From assembly GCA_052384575.1 (NCBI GenBank), contig JBQSUQ010000015.1: a DNA stretch of 64,000 nucleotides; one strand, given 5' to 3'. Below are positions 8,855 through 17,086 of this stretch, in pieces. The stretch is from JBQSUQ01 sp052384575. Its GTDB lineage: Bacteria > Pseudomonadota > Gammaproteobacteria > Enterobacterales > Pasteurellaceae. The position numbers were made by a program, and so were the translations under genes. How positions within the stretch are numbered: position 1 is the first letter of the stretch; each line of letters opens with the position of its first letter. Below the pieces are notes generated by a model, which saw nothing but the letters and a program-made list of their open reading frames with translations, was not told the origin of the DNA and searched no databases.

Positions 8855-8930
8855 GGGCGATTAGCTCAGTTGGGAGAGCACCTCCCTTACAAGGAGGGGG
8901 TCACTGGTTCGAGACCGGTATCGCCCACCA
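8855..8930 (+). tRNA. tRNA-Val(UAC), copy 1
   Basis: A 76-base cloverleaf with acceptor GGGCGAT/ATCGCCC, anticodon arm CCTCC-CTTACAA-GGAGG (anticodon TAC, valine), T arm with GGTTCGAGACC and encoded CCA. It is identical to the next two copies. Confidence 0.96.
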
Positions 8931-8987
8931 CTTTTCAACATTGATAAGTATCTTGTCCTCGTTTATGTGTTCTCCTATTGTTTAAGT

Positions 8988-9063
8988 GGGCGATTAGCTC
9001 AGTTGGGAGAGCACCTCCCTTACAAGGAGGGGGTCACTGGTTCGAGACCGGTATCGCCCACCA
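8988..9063 (+). tRNA. tRNA-Val(UAC), copy 2
   Basis: Identical in all 76 bases to copy 1; separated from it by a 57-bp unrelated spacer, so the array likely arose by duplication and is transcribed as one precursor. Confidence 0.96.
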
Positions 9064-9104
9064 CTTAAACAACCCAATCTACAAACAGTTAATACTGTAT
9101 CGTA

Positions 9105-9180
9105 GGGCGATTAGCTCAGTTGGGAGAGCACCTCCCTTACAAGGAGGGGGTCACTGGTTCGAGACCGGTATCGCCCACCA
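9105..9180 (+). tRNA. tRNA-Val(UAC), copy 3
   Basis: Identical in all 76 bases to copies 1 and 2, with a 41-bp spacer. Three identical genes suggest strong demand for this isoacceptor. Confidence 0.96.
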
Positions 9181-9269
9181 CTTTCATCAATTAAATGATT
9201 AATTCTATTTTATTCTTAACAAATAAAATGGTAGAGTATGTCCGGTTTTCATTTTTGTAAAAATTTATT

Positions 9270-10046
9270 ATGAATAGTCCAATACTTATTAAACTATCTG
9301 TCATTTTATTACGTTTGACTGGCAATATCGTCAAAACCTTAAGTTACCCATTCCATGCTATTTTCCCTAAAAAGCGCTTTGTTATTCCTGAATTTAGTCC
9401 AGCAAGGAAAGTAGCCCAAAACAATCAAAAAATTAACCGCACTATTTGGCAAACTAATTATAGTAATCTTGTTACCTTGCCTGTGTACTGTAATTACTTA
9501 GTCAATAGACTGCTTTCCCCTGAATATAATTATCGTTATGTCAGTACAGAACAACGCGAAGAATATATCAAAACACATGCGGATGAACGTACATTCAAAG
9601 CCTACAGCCAATTAACAGATGGTGCTGCACAAGCAGATTTTTGGCGCATTTTCACCCTATATAATGAAGGCGGTGTTTACCTTGATATTGACGGGCATAT
9701 CGTATGGAATTTATCTCATATTATTCAACCTGAAGATAGCGAAGTCGTTATTACTCGTCGCAATTTATATACCAACTTCTTCTTAGCCTCGGAAAAAGGC
9801 AATCAATTTCTACAGGATACATTAGATATCATCATTGATAACATTGAACAACGTCGGGTTGATCAAGGAGTATTCACATTAACAGGCCCTGTTTGTTTAA
9901 ATAGAGCCCTTGAAGGCAAAACGGTAAATACAAGATCAGATAAACTCACTTGTATTCAAGGCTCCTTCACAAATGAATATTTTCAATATATGGATAAAAA
10001 ACGTGGCAAATGGAATCATGCTAAAAATGAAGACTTACTCAAATAA
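9270..10046 (+). CDS. GT32-type glycosyltransferase (DXD sugar transferase)
   Basis: The 258-residue protein has the hallmarks of the sugar-binding DXD family GT32. These are NRTIWQTN near 56-63, then GAAQADFWRIFTLYNEGG followed by YLDID, with the DXD aspartates at 139 and 141. It begins with a hydrophobic, basic stretch (residues 5-35) that could anchor it to the inner face of the membrane. Such enzymes in Haemophilus usually add hexoses to lipooligosaccharide. Acceptor and donor cannot be read from the sequence. No repeat tract for phase variation is present, and the Shine-Dalgarno is weak. It stands alone between the tRNA-Val array and brnQ. Confidence 0.83.
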   Translation: MNSPILIKLSVILLRLTGNIVKTLSYPFHAIFPKKRFVIPEFSPARKVAQNNQKINRTIWQTNYSNLVTLPVYCNYLVNRLLSPEYNYRYVSTEQREEYIKTHADERTFKAYSQLTDGAAQADFWRIFTLYNEGGVYLDIDGHIVWNLSHIIQPEDSEVVITRRNLYTNFFLASEKGNQFLQDTLDIIIDNIEQRRVDQGVFTLTGPVCLNRALEGKTVNTRSDKLTCIQGSFTNEYFQYMDKKRGKWNHAKNEDLLK

Positions 10047-10083
10047 ACTTTAACTTTTTATTTCATCAAGGAAAAAAATAATA

Positions 10084-11379
10084 ATGAATAAAAACACTTT
10101 TATTGTTGGCTTTATGCTATTTGCTATCTTTTTTGGCGCAGGAAACCTCATTTTCCCACCGAAATTAGGCTTAGACAGTGGAACAGAATTCTGGTCTGCA
10201 ATTTCAGGCTTTGTGGTTACCGGCGTTGGATTGCCATTATTAGGTATTATCGTCGCCTCTTTCTATGAAGGCGGTTATAAACAGGCATTAAATCGTATTC
10301 ATCCTTGGTTTTCTGTGATCTTTTTAATGGTGATTTATCTTGCTATCGGTCCTTTCTTTGCGGGTCCACGTACAGGCGCAACCGCTTATGAAATGGCAAT
10401 CGTACCGTTTTTAGATGAATCAAGTAGCTTATCTTTATTAATTTTCACTGCTATTTATTTTTCTATCGCACTATGGTTAAGCTTAAATCCGTCCAAAATG
10501 GTTGACCGTATTGGCTCAATTCTCACACCTGCATTGCTAATCGCTATTGCGGCATTGGTTATTTCAGCTTACTTCACACTCTCAGATAATCCAGTTCATC
10601 AACAAATTGATACAAGTAAAAACTACTTTGTGAATGGTATCTTGGAAGGTTATTTAACCATGGATGCTCTCGCCTCTCTTGCATTCTCAGTTATTGTGTT
10701 AAATGCGATCAAATCCAAAGTAAAACAACAATCTGCGTTAATCAAAGAAACCATCCTTGCTGGATTCGTAGCAGCTATTGCATTAGGGCTGATCTATGTT
10801 GCATTAGGTTGGATTGGTAATAATTTACCGATTACACCTGAAACACTAGCAGACCTCAATGCAAAAGGACAAAATATCGGTACTTACATTCTAAACGATG
10901 CAACACGCCAATTCTTTGGTGAAGCTGGTCGCATTGTATTAGGCTTAATCGTATCCTTAGCTTGTCTAACCACTACTGTTGGTCTTGCCGTATCTGTCAG
11001 CGAATATTTCAATGAAATTTTCCCTAAAATTGCGTACAAAACTTATGTATTCTTATTTATCATCATTAGTTTTGCGATCGCAAACCAAGGTTTAGGGGCG
11101 GTAATCAGTAAATCAGTTCCTGTTTTATTAGTCCTTTATCCAATTTCAATGACGATTATTTTCCTTTTATTAGTGAATTTATTTGTCAAACTACCACTAC
11201 TTGCTCAACGCATTTCAGTAGCATTAGTAACCGTTGTATCCATTCTGTCTGTGTTAGGTTTAGAATCGATGTCAGGCCTACCATTAAAAGATTATTCAAT
11301 GGAATGGGCGCCATTCGCTCTGGGTGGGTTAGTATTAGGTTATATCCTAGCCTTATTATTTAAGAAAACGGAACAGTAA
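10084..11379 (+). CDS. brnQ: Branched-chain amino acid:cation symporter
   Basis: BrnQ (LIVCS family) imports leucine, isoleucine and valine with sodium or protons. The protein has 431 residues and about 12 membrane segments, and the N-terminal signature MLFAIFFGAGNLIFPPKLG (11-29) is typical. AAGGAAA precedes the ATG. It is 37 bp downstream of the glycosyltransferase gene and may be cotranscribed, but it ends in its own terminator shared with the convergent hisIE. Confidence 0.95.
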   Translation: MNKNTFIVGFMLFAIFFGAGNLIFPPKLGLDSGTEFWSAISGFVVTGVGLPLLGIIVASFYEGGYKQALNRIHPWFSVIFLMVIYLAIGPFFAGPRTGATAYEMAIVPFLDESSSLSLLIFTAIYFSIALWLSLNPSKMVDRIGSILTPALLIAIAALVISAYFTLSDNPVHQQIDTSKNYFVNGILEGYLTMDALASLAFSVIVLNAIKSKVKQQSALIKETILAGFVAAIALGLIYVALGWIGNNLPITPETLADLNAKGQNIGTYILNDATRQFFGEAGRIVLGLIVSLACLTTTVGLAVSVSEYFNEIFPKIAYKTYVFLFIIISFAIANQGLGAVISKSVPVLLVLYPISMTIIFLLLVNLFVKLPLLAQRISVALVTVVSILSVLGLESMSGLPLKDYSMEWAPFALGGLVLGYILALLFKKTEQ

Positions 11380-11411
11380 AAAAAGTGCGGTGAATTTCAC
11401 CGCACTTTTTT
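11378..11411. terminator. Bidirectional uptake-sequence terminator between brnQ and hisIE
   Basis: AAGTGCGGTGA and TCACCGCACTT form a stem with A and T runs on both sides, ending both convergent transcripts. Confidence 0.92.
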
Positions 11412-11418
11412 ATATCTA

Positions 11419-12069
11419 TTACTTCTTATTGGAACCCTCTGGATGCAACCCAATGCCTTGATGACGTAACTTTAATTTTTCGATGACGTCAGACCAACCT
11501 AAATCCGCATCATGCAATAGCACACCTAAATGATAAAGTAAGTCAGCAGCCTCCGAAACTAATTCTTCTGAATCCTTTGCCATTGCAGCTAAAACTGTTT
11601 CTACCCCTTCTTCTCCCACTTTTTGTGCAATACGTTTTGTTCCCTGAGCATACAATTTTGCAGTGTAAGAACTTTGTGGATCTGCACCTTTACGATTTGC
11701 AATCAAGCGTTCTAATTTACTAAAGAAAATCCAATCAGGCTCAGTATTATATTCAAATTGATGAAAACAGCTTTCTGCTCCCGTATGACAAGTTTCACCA
11801 ATGGGATTCGCTAAAATAAGCAAAGTGTCATTATCGCAATCCAGACTCATATCCACCACGTTTAAAAAATGTCCCGACGTTTCGCCTTTCGTCCACAAGC
11901 GTTTTTTGGTGCGAGAAAAAAAGGTCACACGTTTTTCCGCTACGGTTTTTTCAAGGGCTTCTTGGTTCATATAACCCAGCATTAACACTTCGCAAGTACT
12001 TGCATTTTGAATAATCACAGGCAGTAAATTATCCACTTTTTGCCAGTTGATTTGGGTTAGTTGTATCAC
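11419..12069 (-). CDS. hisI: Bifunctional phosphoribosyl-AMP cyclohydrolase / phosphoribosyl-ATP pyrophosphohydrolase
   Basis: Catalyses steps 2 and 3 of histidine synthesis: hydrolysis of PR-ATP to PR-AMP, then ring opening to ProFAR. At 216 residues it has the fused HisI-HisE layout of enterobacteria and Pasteurellaceae. The cyclohydrolase part carries RTKKRLWTKGETSGH and CDNDTLL, and a CHTGAESCF zinc motif near 95-105. The pyrophosphatase part carries GEEGVETVLAAM and an EAADLLYHL motif. Its start overlaps the hisF stop by 4 bp, so it is translationally coupled. It is the last gene of this his segment. Confidence 0.96.
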   Translation of the reverse strand: MIQLTQINWQKVDNLLPVIIQNASTCEVLMLGYMNQEALEKTVAEKRVTFFSRTKKRLWTKGETSGHFLNVVDMSLDCDNDTLLILANPIGETCHTGAESCFHQFEYNTEPDWIFFSKLERLIANRKGADPQSSYTAKLYAQGTKRIAQKVGEEGVETVLAAMAKDSEELVSEAADLLYHLGVLLHDADLGWSDVIEKLKLRHQGIGLHPEGSNKK

Positions 12070-12839
12070 AATCTCACCTCAATATTTTCTTGTTTTAAGT
12101 AGACTTTTAATTCACCAATATCAATGATCCGTTTATGGAACACGCTAGCAGCTAACGCGCCATCCACATTAGCTTCAGCAAAAGCATCTCTGAAATGCAC
12201 CATTTCTCCTGCGCCACCCGAGGCAATCAATGGTAACTTGCACACTTCACGCACGAGCTTTAATTGGGCGATGTCGTAGCCTTGACGAACGCCGTCTTGG
12301 TTCATCATATTCAGAACAATTTCGCCCGCACCACGACGTTGCACTTCTTCCACCCAGTCAAGTAATTGCCAGTTGGTTTGGCGAGTGCGGCTTTCATCGC
12401 CTGTATATTGATTGACCCAATATTTGCCTGTTTCTTTTTCAAACCAACTATCTATGCCCACCACGATAGCTTGCACGCCAAAGCGATCTGCTAAGCGATT
12501 GATTAAATTCGGATCCGCAAGGGCAGGGGAATTGATCGAGATTTTATCTGCCCCAAAAGCGAACAATTTTTCCGCATCTTCCACGCTTTTAATGCCGCCT
12601 GCCACACAGAATGGAATATCGATCACTTGTGCTACACGTTCCACCCAGCTTTTATCAATGGTTCTGCCGTCAGAGGACGCCGTAATATCGTAGAACACCA
12701 GTTCATCCGCCCCCTCTTGGGCATAACGTGCCGCAAGCGGTACGATGTCGCCGATAATTTCGTGATTGCGAAATTGCACGCCTTTAACTACTTGTCCGTC
12801 TCGCACGTCTAAGCAAGGAATTATCCGTTTTGCCAACAT
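12066..12839 (-). CDS. hisF: Imidazole glycerol phosphate synthase, cyclase subunit
   Basis: HisF is the TIM-barrel subunit that joins PRFAR and ammonia (delivered by HisH) to form IGP and AICAR. It has 257 residues, the usual length. The active-site start IPCLDVRDGQVVKG (7-20) contains the catalytic Asp11, and GGIKSVEDAEKL and ASGGAGEMVHF are phosphate-binding loops. It overlaps hisA by 19 bp and hisIE by 4 bp. Its base composition (about 48% G+C in a counted line) is clearly above that of brnQ next door. Confidence 0.97.
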   Translation of the reverse strand: MLAKRIIPCLDVRDGQVVKGVQFRNHEIIGDIVPLAARYAQEGADELVFYDITASSDGRTIDKSWVERVAQVIDIPFCVAGGIKSVEDAEKLFAFGADKISINSPALADPNLINRLADRFGVQAIVVGIDSWFEKETGKYWVNQYTGDESRTRQTNWQLLDWVEEVQRRGAGEIVLNMMNQDGVRQGYDIAQLKLVREVCKLPLIASGGAGEMVHFRDAFAEANVDGALAASVFHKRIIDIGELKVYLKQENIEVRL

Positions 12840-13570
12840 TCGATCGCCTCCGCTACGTTAAATTTGCCTTCTAACAATGCTCGCCCCACAATCACGCCAG
12901 CCACGCCAGAGCCTTTTAAGGCTTGAATATCCGAAAGCGAGCCGATGCCGCCTGATGATTGGAACTGAATGGTTGGGAATTGGATGCATATTTCTTGATA
13001 CAACGCCACATTCGAGCCTTGTAAAGTGCCGTCTTTGGAAATGTCGGTACATAAAACGTGTTGTAAGCCGACGGTTTCGAAAGATTGTAGTACTTGCTCT
13101 AAAGTCACGGAGCTAGTTTCTTGCCAGCCACTGATGGCAATGTGTTTTTCACCTTGTGCATTGATATTCACATCTAATGCCAGCACAAATTTTTCCGCAC
13201 CGTATTTGTTAAACCAACCTTTCAGCATTTCAGGCTGTTTGACCGCAGTGGAACCAATCACCACACGATTTGCCCCCACCGCCAATAAATCCGCCACATC
13301 TTGCTCGCAACGAATGCCACCGCCCACTTGAACTGGGCAATTCACCCCACGAATCATCTCCCCAATCAGTTGGGTTTGGCGTTTATTCGGATCTTTCGCC
13401 CCCGTGAGATCCACCAAGTGTAACTGCTTCGCCCCCTGTGCCACATACTCTTGAAATTGTGCAATGGGGTTGTCGGAATAAAGGGTTTTCTGGCCGTAAT
13501 CGCCTTGATAAAGACGCACCACTTGACCGTCAATCAGATCAAGGGCAGGGATAATTTGAGAGGTTTGCAT
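12821..13570 (-). CDS. hisA: Phosphoribosylformimino-5-aminoimidazole carboxamide ribotide isomerase
   Basis: HisA isomerises ProFAR to PRFAR, step 4 of histidine synthesis. It is a 249-residue TIM barrel, paralogous to HisF. IIPALDLIDGQVVRLYQGD (6-24) includes the catalytic Asp, and the second catalytic Asp lies in HVLCTDISKDGTLQG. In the canonical operon hisH comes immediately upstream, but here a MOSC-domain gene lies between hisH and hisA, leaving a 39-bp gap with an uptake sequence before hisA. Confidence 0.97.
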   Translation of the reverse strand: MQTSQIIPALDLIDGQVVRLYQGDYGQKTLYSDNPIAQFQEYVAQGAKQLHLVDLTGAKDPNKRQTQLIGEMIRGVNCPVQVGGGIRCEQDVADLLAVGANRVVIGSTAVKQPEMLKGWFNKYGAEKFVLALDVNINAQGEKHIAISGWQETSSVTLEQVLQSFETVGLQHVLCTDISKDGTLQGSNVALYQEICIQFPTIQFQSSGGIGSLSDIQALKGSGVAGVIVGRALLEGKFNVAEAIECWQNG

Positions 13571-13609
13571 AGTGTTTCCTATTATTTATGTTAAAAGTGC
13601 GGTTAAAAA

Positions 13610-14287
13610 TCACGGTTTTTGCACTTTCGCAATCCGTTGTAACTGACTTCGCAAACTGCGTTTAAATGCCTCTGCTAAGGCATCACAGCAGATTGCAGCT
13701 TCTAATACCTCTTGCGTGAGATCTTCTGCAGAACTCGCAAGTAGCCTATTTAAATGATGAATCGTTAATTGTGGATAAGGGCATTGAATCCGTTGCACTG
13801 AATCTTTAACGTGAATCACCCCTTCTTTGATGACTCGCACATACCAGCCAGATAACCCTGAATGTCGCACAATATGATGGGTATCTTTATTGCCTGTATT
13901 TTTCGATAAGCGATCGCAAGGCTTACGAGGCTGGGAAACTTCCACAATTGCAGTGCCAATTTGATAACGATCTCCTACGCAAACATTATTTTCATCCCAA
14001 CCAGACACAATAAAATTTTCCCCATAAGTAGCAATGCCTTGATAATCAAATTCTTTGCCAATAAGTGCGGTTAATTTTTGGAAAGATTTATCGGACATAA
14101 AAAATAATGCCTTATCTATGCCACCATGATGCGCTTTTAAGCTCACGTCATTACCTTCAGCACCAAGTTGATTCACTTTTACCATTGGCACCGGCTTTTT
14201 GCGTATGGCAGTTTCTAACATAGATCCGTCGTTAAAGGTTAAAGTTTCAATTCCGCCGATTTTGATCACTAAAATTTCAGCCTGCAC
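13610..14287 (-). CDS. MOSC-domain protein, YiiM type
   Basis: The 225-residue protein has the MOSC pattern: GNDVSLKAHHGGIDKALFF near 45-65, GENFIVSGWDE near 93 and a conserved cysteine in QPRKPCDRL. A C-terminal three-helix region follows, as in E. coli YiiM. MOSC proteins bind molybdenum cofactor or reduce N-hydroxylated compounds; YiiM is a molybdenum-dependent reductase of N-hydroxylated substrates. The start is GTG at 14287, which shares its first base with the hisH TAG stop, so it is coupled to hisH. A MOSC gene is not part of histidine synthesis and interrupts the usual hisH-hisA junction. Confidence 0.85.
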   Translation of the reverse strand: MQAEILVIKIGGIETLTFNDGSMLETAIRKKPVPMVKVNQLGAEGNDVSLKAHHGGIDKALFFMSDKSFQKLTALIGKEFDYQGIATYGENFIVSGWDENNVCVGDRYQIGTAIVEVSQPRKPCDRLSKNTGNKDTHHIVRHSGLSGWYVRVIKEGVIHVKDSVQRIQCPYPQLTIHHLNRLLASSAEDLTQEVLEAAICCDALAEAFKRSLRSQLQRIAKVQKP

Positions 14288-14880
14288 TAAATATTCTCCA
14301 CAAAATTCCGCAACAACTTTTCTCCAGCCTTGCCAGAACGCTCGGGGTGGAATTGTACGCCGTAGAAGTTGTTATGCTGAATGACTGCGGAAAATGGCAC
14401 GCCGTAATCGCAGGTGGCGACGGTGTGCGGATTGGGCAATACACCGTAGCTATGCACAAAATAGAAATAGCTATCTTGCTCAATGCCTGAAAATAACGGG
14501 TGATCGGCGGCATAATGCACCTTATTCCAGCCCATATGTGGCAACGGCAAATCGCACACAGGCAGTTTTTCTGTTCTGCCCGACATCAATTTCAGTAGCT
14601 CCACATTGCCTTCTTCGGAATACTCAGTCATCAGCTGCATACCCAAACAGATGCCTAACACAGGCTGTTTCAGGTTACGAATGGTGTCGATTAACCCTAA
14701 CTCCGCCAGATTTTTCATCGCCGCACTCGCTGTACCCACACCGGGTAAAATCAGCTTATCGGCGGACTGAATTTGGTCTAAATCACGGCTAATTTCCGCC
14801 TGAACGCCCAAACGGTCGAATGCAAATTTTACAGATGACAGGTTTGCACAGCCTGTGTTGATGATGATTAAGTTGGTCAT
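14287..14880 (-). CDS. hisH: Imidazole glycerol phosphate synthase, glutamine amidotransferase subunit
   Basis: HisH hydrolyses glutamine and channels ammonia to HisF. The 197-residue class I amidotransferase has the nucleophile in LGICLGMQLM (Cys77 region) and the His-Glu pair in VQFHPERSGKAGEKLL near the C-terminus. The oxyanion segment LILPGVGTA is also present. It starts 12 bp after the DUF5655 gene ends and its stop overlaps the MOSC start. G+C is about 50% in lines checked, well above the flanking DUF5655 gene. Confidence 0.97.
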   Translation of the reverse strand: MTNLIIINTGCANLSSVKFAFDRLGVQAEISRDLDQIQSADKLILPGVGTASAAMKNLAELGLIDTIRNLKQPVLGICLGMQLMTEYSEEGNVELLKLMSGRTEKLPVCDLPLPHMGWNKVHYAADHPLFSGIEQDSYFYFVHSYGVLPNPHTVATCDYGVPFSAVIQHNNFYGVQFHPERSGKAGEKLLRNFVENI

Positions 14881-14892
14881 TTATTTTCCTAT

Positions 14893-15798
14893 TTATAGGG
14901 CTTGTTTAATCAGGCTCATTATATATTCCAAATGTTGAGTATCTTTCACAATAATTTGATAATCCCCATTTCCCCAATGCCCTAATTGAGAAACATCTTT
15001 CGTTAAATTTTTAGGATCATCAAGTTGTCCTTTTCTTAAATTGATCCCAATTTTCAAACCTGATTTCTGAATTTCAATATCCGCAATTGTGCGATTTAAT
15101 TTAAATGAAACATATAATTTTTTAGCAGTACAACTAATTTCTGGGCTTAAGTTTAACAATGCCAATTTAAAGGCTTGATAAAGCTCTATGATTTCGTCAG
15201 ATTTACCTGCTAAATGATCTTCTTCACTGTAGGTTTTAATTATTTTGGTGATTTCAGATAAATTTTCATTCTGTTTTTCATCTGCATATTTAATACTTGG
15301 TTGATAAGCAGATTTTTTTAATCCGTTGATCACAATAATGTCTTTTTCAAATTGTTTTATTTCCCAAAGTTCAATATTCAGATCTTTAAAATCAACGGCT
15401 TGTTTCTGTGTTTGGTTAAAAACAGGTGCAACAAACACCACTTTGCTTTGAGACCAATCCACCTCGTTCTTTCTCAGGTTTCGACCTAATTGTTCATTAT
15501 ATTCCAGCACAAAATCTGCTTTATGTTTTAATAGCGTATTTAAATAACTCACGCCTTGATCAAATACACTGTAATTATGATTTCGTTTATATTCAATAAT
15601 CACAAAGGCATTATTTTCAGGATCAAACGCCAGCGTATCAATTCGTTGATTTTGTACGGAAAATTCAGATTTCACCAACACTAATCCCGTGGTAAGTGTG
15701 AGATTATTTTCCAATAAACGTTGTATATCTCGCTCTAATTTAAATGGAATTTCAGTTAAACTCGTTAAATGCGTTTTATTTTTATGGAAAATCTGCAT
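14893..15798 (-). CDS. DUF5655 protein with PD-(D/E)XK-like nuclease N-terminus
   Basis: A 301-residue protein. Residues 50-75 read RIDTLAFDPENNAFVIIEYK, giving a D54...E69-x-K71 pattern typical of PD-(D/E)XK nucleases. The C-terminal 100 residues resemble the DUF5655 domain. Substrate and role are unknown; similar proteins occur near defence and restriction genes, but no such genes are here. It sits inside the his segment between hisB and hisH. A counted line is only about 25% G+C against about 50% for the his genes, so it probably entered separately. An active role in histidine synthesis is unlikely. Confidence 0.72.
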   Translation of the reverse strand: MQIFHKNKTHLTSLTEIPFKLERDIQRLLENNLTLTTGLVLVKSEFSVQNQRIDTLAFDPENNAFVIIEYKRNHNYSVFDQGVSYLNTLLKHKADFVLEYNEQLGRNLRKNEVDWSQSKVVFVAPVFNQTQKQAVDFKDLNIELWEIKQFEKDIIVINGLKKSAYQPSIKYADEKQNENLSEITKIIKTYSEEDHLAGKSDEIIELYQAFKLALLNLSPEISCTAKKLYVSFKLNRTIADIEIQKSGLKIGINLRKGQLDDPKNLTKDVSQLGHWGNGDYQIIVKDTQHLEYIMSLIKQAL

Positions 15799-15881
15799 TC
15801 TTTATCTCCTTATTTTCAATCGGTTACATTTCGCAAAAAAATAGCAAAATCCAACCGCTCTTTGTTATGTAAACATAATCG

Positions 15882-16967
15882 TTACAACACCCCTTTCGAA
15901 CTCGGCAATTCATTCCCTTCCACTTTAATACACTGTCTCAACGTCCGTCCAAACACTTTAAACAGGCTTTCGATTTTGTGGTGGTCGTTGTCGCCTTTAG
16001 TTTTCAGGTGTAGCGTTGCCATGAGCGTGTAGGCGAGTGATTGGAAAAAATGCTCCGTCATTTCGGTGCTGAAATCGCCCACTTTTTCACGTTTAAATTT
16101 GGCTTTGAATTTGAAATAGGGGCGACCCGATAAATCCATTGTGCATTCTGCTTTGCACTCGTCCATCGGCAACACAAAGCCGAAGCGTTGAATGCCCCGT
16201 TTGTCGCCGAGGGCTTGTTTTAATGCAGTGCCGAGGGCAAGGGCGGTGTCTTCCACGGTGTGGTGTTCGTCGATCCACAAATCGCCTTTGCAGTACACAT
16301 TCATTCTAAAACCGCCGTGGGTAGCGATTTGATCGAGCATATGATCGAAAAAGCCCACCCCCGTTTTGATGTCATTCATCCCTGTTTCGTCTAGCCACAC
16401 TTGCACTTTAATGTCCGTTTCTTTGGTGGTGCGAACCACTTCCGCATAGCGTGGTTTACGGTCTAAAAGTGCGGTCTGTTTTGGCAATAATTTTTCCGCA
16501 ATCAGATCCCAGTTAAGTTTTTCTCGGTCGTATTGCAAGGCTCGAATGCCGAGATTTTCTGCCAGTTGCACATCAGTGGCACGATCGCCAATCACAAAAC
16601 TGGTGTCAGGATCGAACAATTTTTTATCAATGTATTTTTTCAATAATTTGATTTTCGGCTTACGGCAATCGCACTCGTCTTCGGGTTTGTGTGGGCAAAT
16701 TAACACTTCGTCAAACTCAATGCCCTGTGACTTAAATAATGCCATCATCGCATTGTGCGGTTTGTCAAAATCTTCTTGCGGAAAAGATGGCGTGCCCAAG
16801 CCATCTTGGTTACTGACCATCACAAAGCGGTAAAAGGGTTTGAGTTTCAACAATGCGGGGATCACATTCGGTTCAAATTGCAATTTTTCTAAGCTGTCGA
16901 TTTGAAAATCCGTCTTCGGTTCGTCAATTAAAGTGCCGTCACGGTCGATAAAAAGGGTTGGTTGCAT
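15882..16967 (-). CDS. hisB: Bifunctional histidinol-phosphatase / imidazoleglycerol-phosphate dehydratase
   Basis: The 361-residue fusion carries steps 6 and 8 of histidine synthesis. The N-terminal HAD phosphatase shows FIDRDGTLID (6-15) and a zinc loop CPHKPEDECDCRK near 93-105. The C-terminal dehydratase shows DEHHTVEDTALALG and DNDHHKIESLFKVFGR, the manganese-binding histidine motifs. The start at 16967 is preferred because GGAG precedes it; the frame extends to 16979 without one. In the usual operon hisC would lie just upstream. Here sulP does, in the same direction, with only 119 bp between. Confidence 0.96.
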   Translation of the reverse strand: MQPTLFIDRDGTLIDEPKTDFQIDSLEKLQFEPNVIPALLKLKPFYRFVMVSNQDGLGTPSFPQEDFDKPHNAMMALFKSQGIEFDEVLICPHKPEDECDCRKPKIKLLKKYIDKKLFDPDTSFVIGDRATDVQLAENLGIRALQYDREKLNWDLIAEKLLPKQTALLDRKPRYAEVVRTTKETDIKVQVWLDETGMNDIKTGVGFFDHMLDQIATHGGFRMNVYCKGDLWIDEHHTVEDTALALGTALKQALGDKRGIQRFGFVLPMDECKAECTMDLSGRPYFKFKAKFKREKVGDFSTEMTEHFFQSLAYTLMATLHLKTKGDNDHHKIESLFKVFGRTLRQCIKVEGNELPSSKGVL

Positions 16968-17022
16968 AATCATCTCCATTGCGAAAAAAGTGCGGTGGAT
17001 TTTGGGCGAGATTCTGAAAACT

Positions 17023-17046
17023 TTGCCTAGGCATTTACCTAGGCAA
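17023..17046. terminator. CTAG-containing hairpin between sulP and hisB
   Basis: TTGCCTAGG (17023-17031) pairs with CCTAGGCAA (17038-17046) over a 6-base loop. On the minus strand AGTTTTC follows, a weak U-tract, so this may partly end the sulP transcript before hisB. Each arm contains the rare palindrome CCTAGG. Confidence 0.45.
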
Positions 17047-17086
17047 TCGTTTACTTTTTAGCAATAAAATGATTAAAATTCAACTA

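Noticed and set aside
8978..9202. Open frame with a repeated peptide across two tRNA-Val genes
   Set aside because: The coding-like repeat is only the translation of tRNA sequence; the three tRNAs explain it fully.
12230..13331. Long plus-strand frames opposite hisF and hisA
   Set aside because: They are antisense shadows of G+C-rich genes with no ribosome sites or homology.
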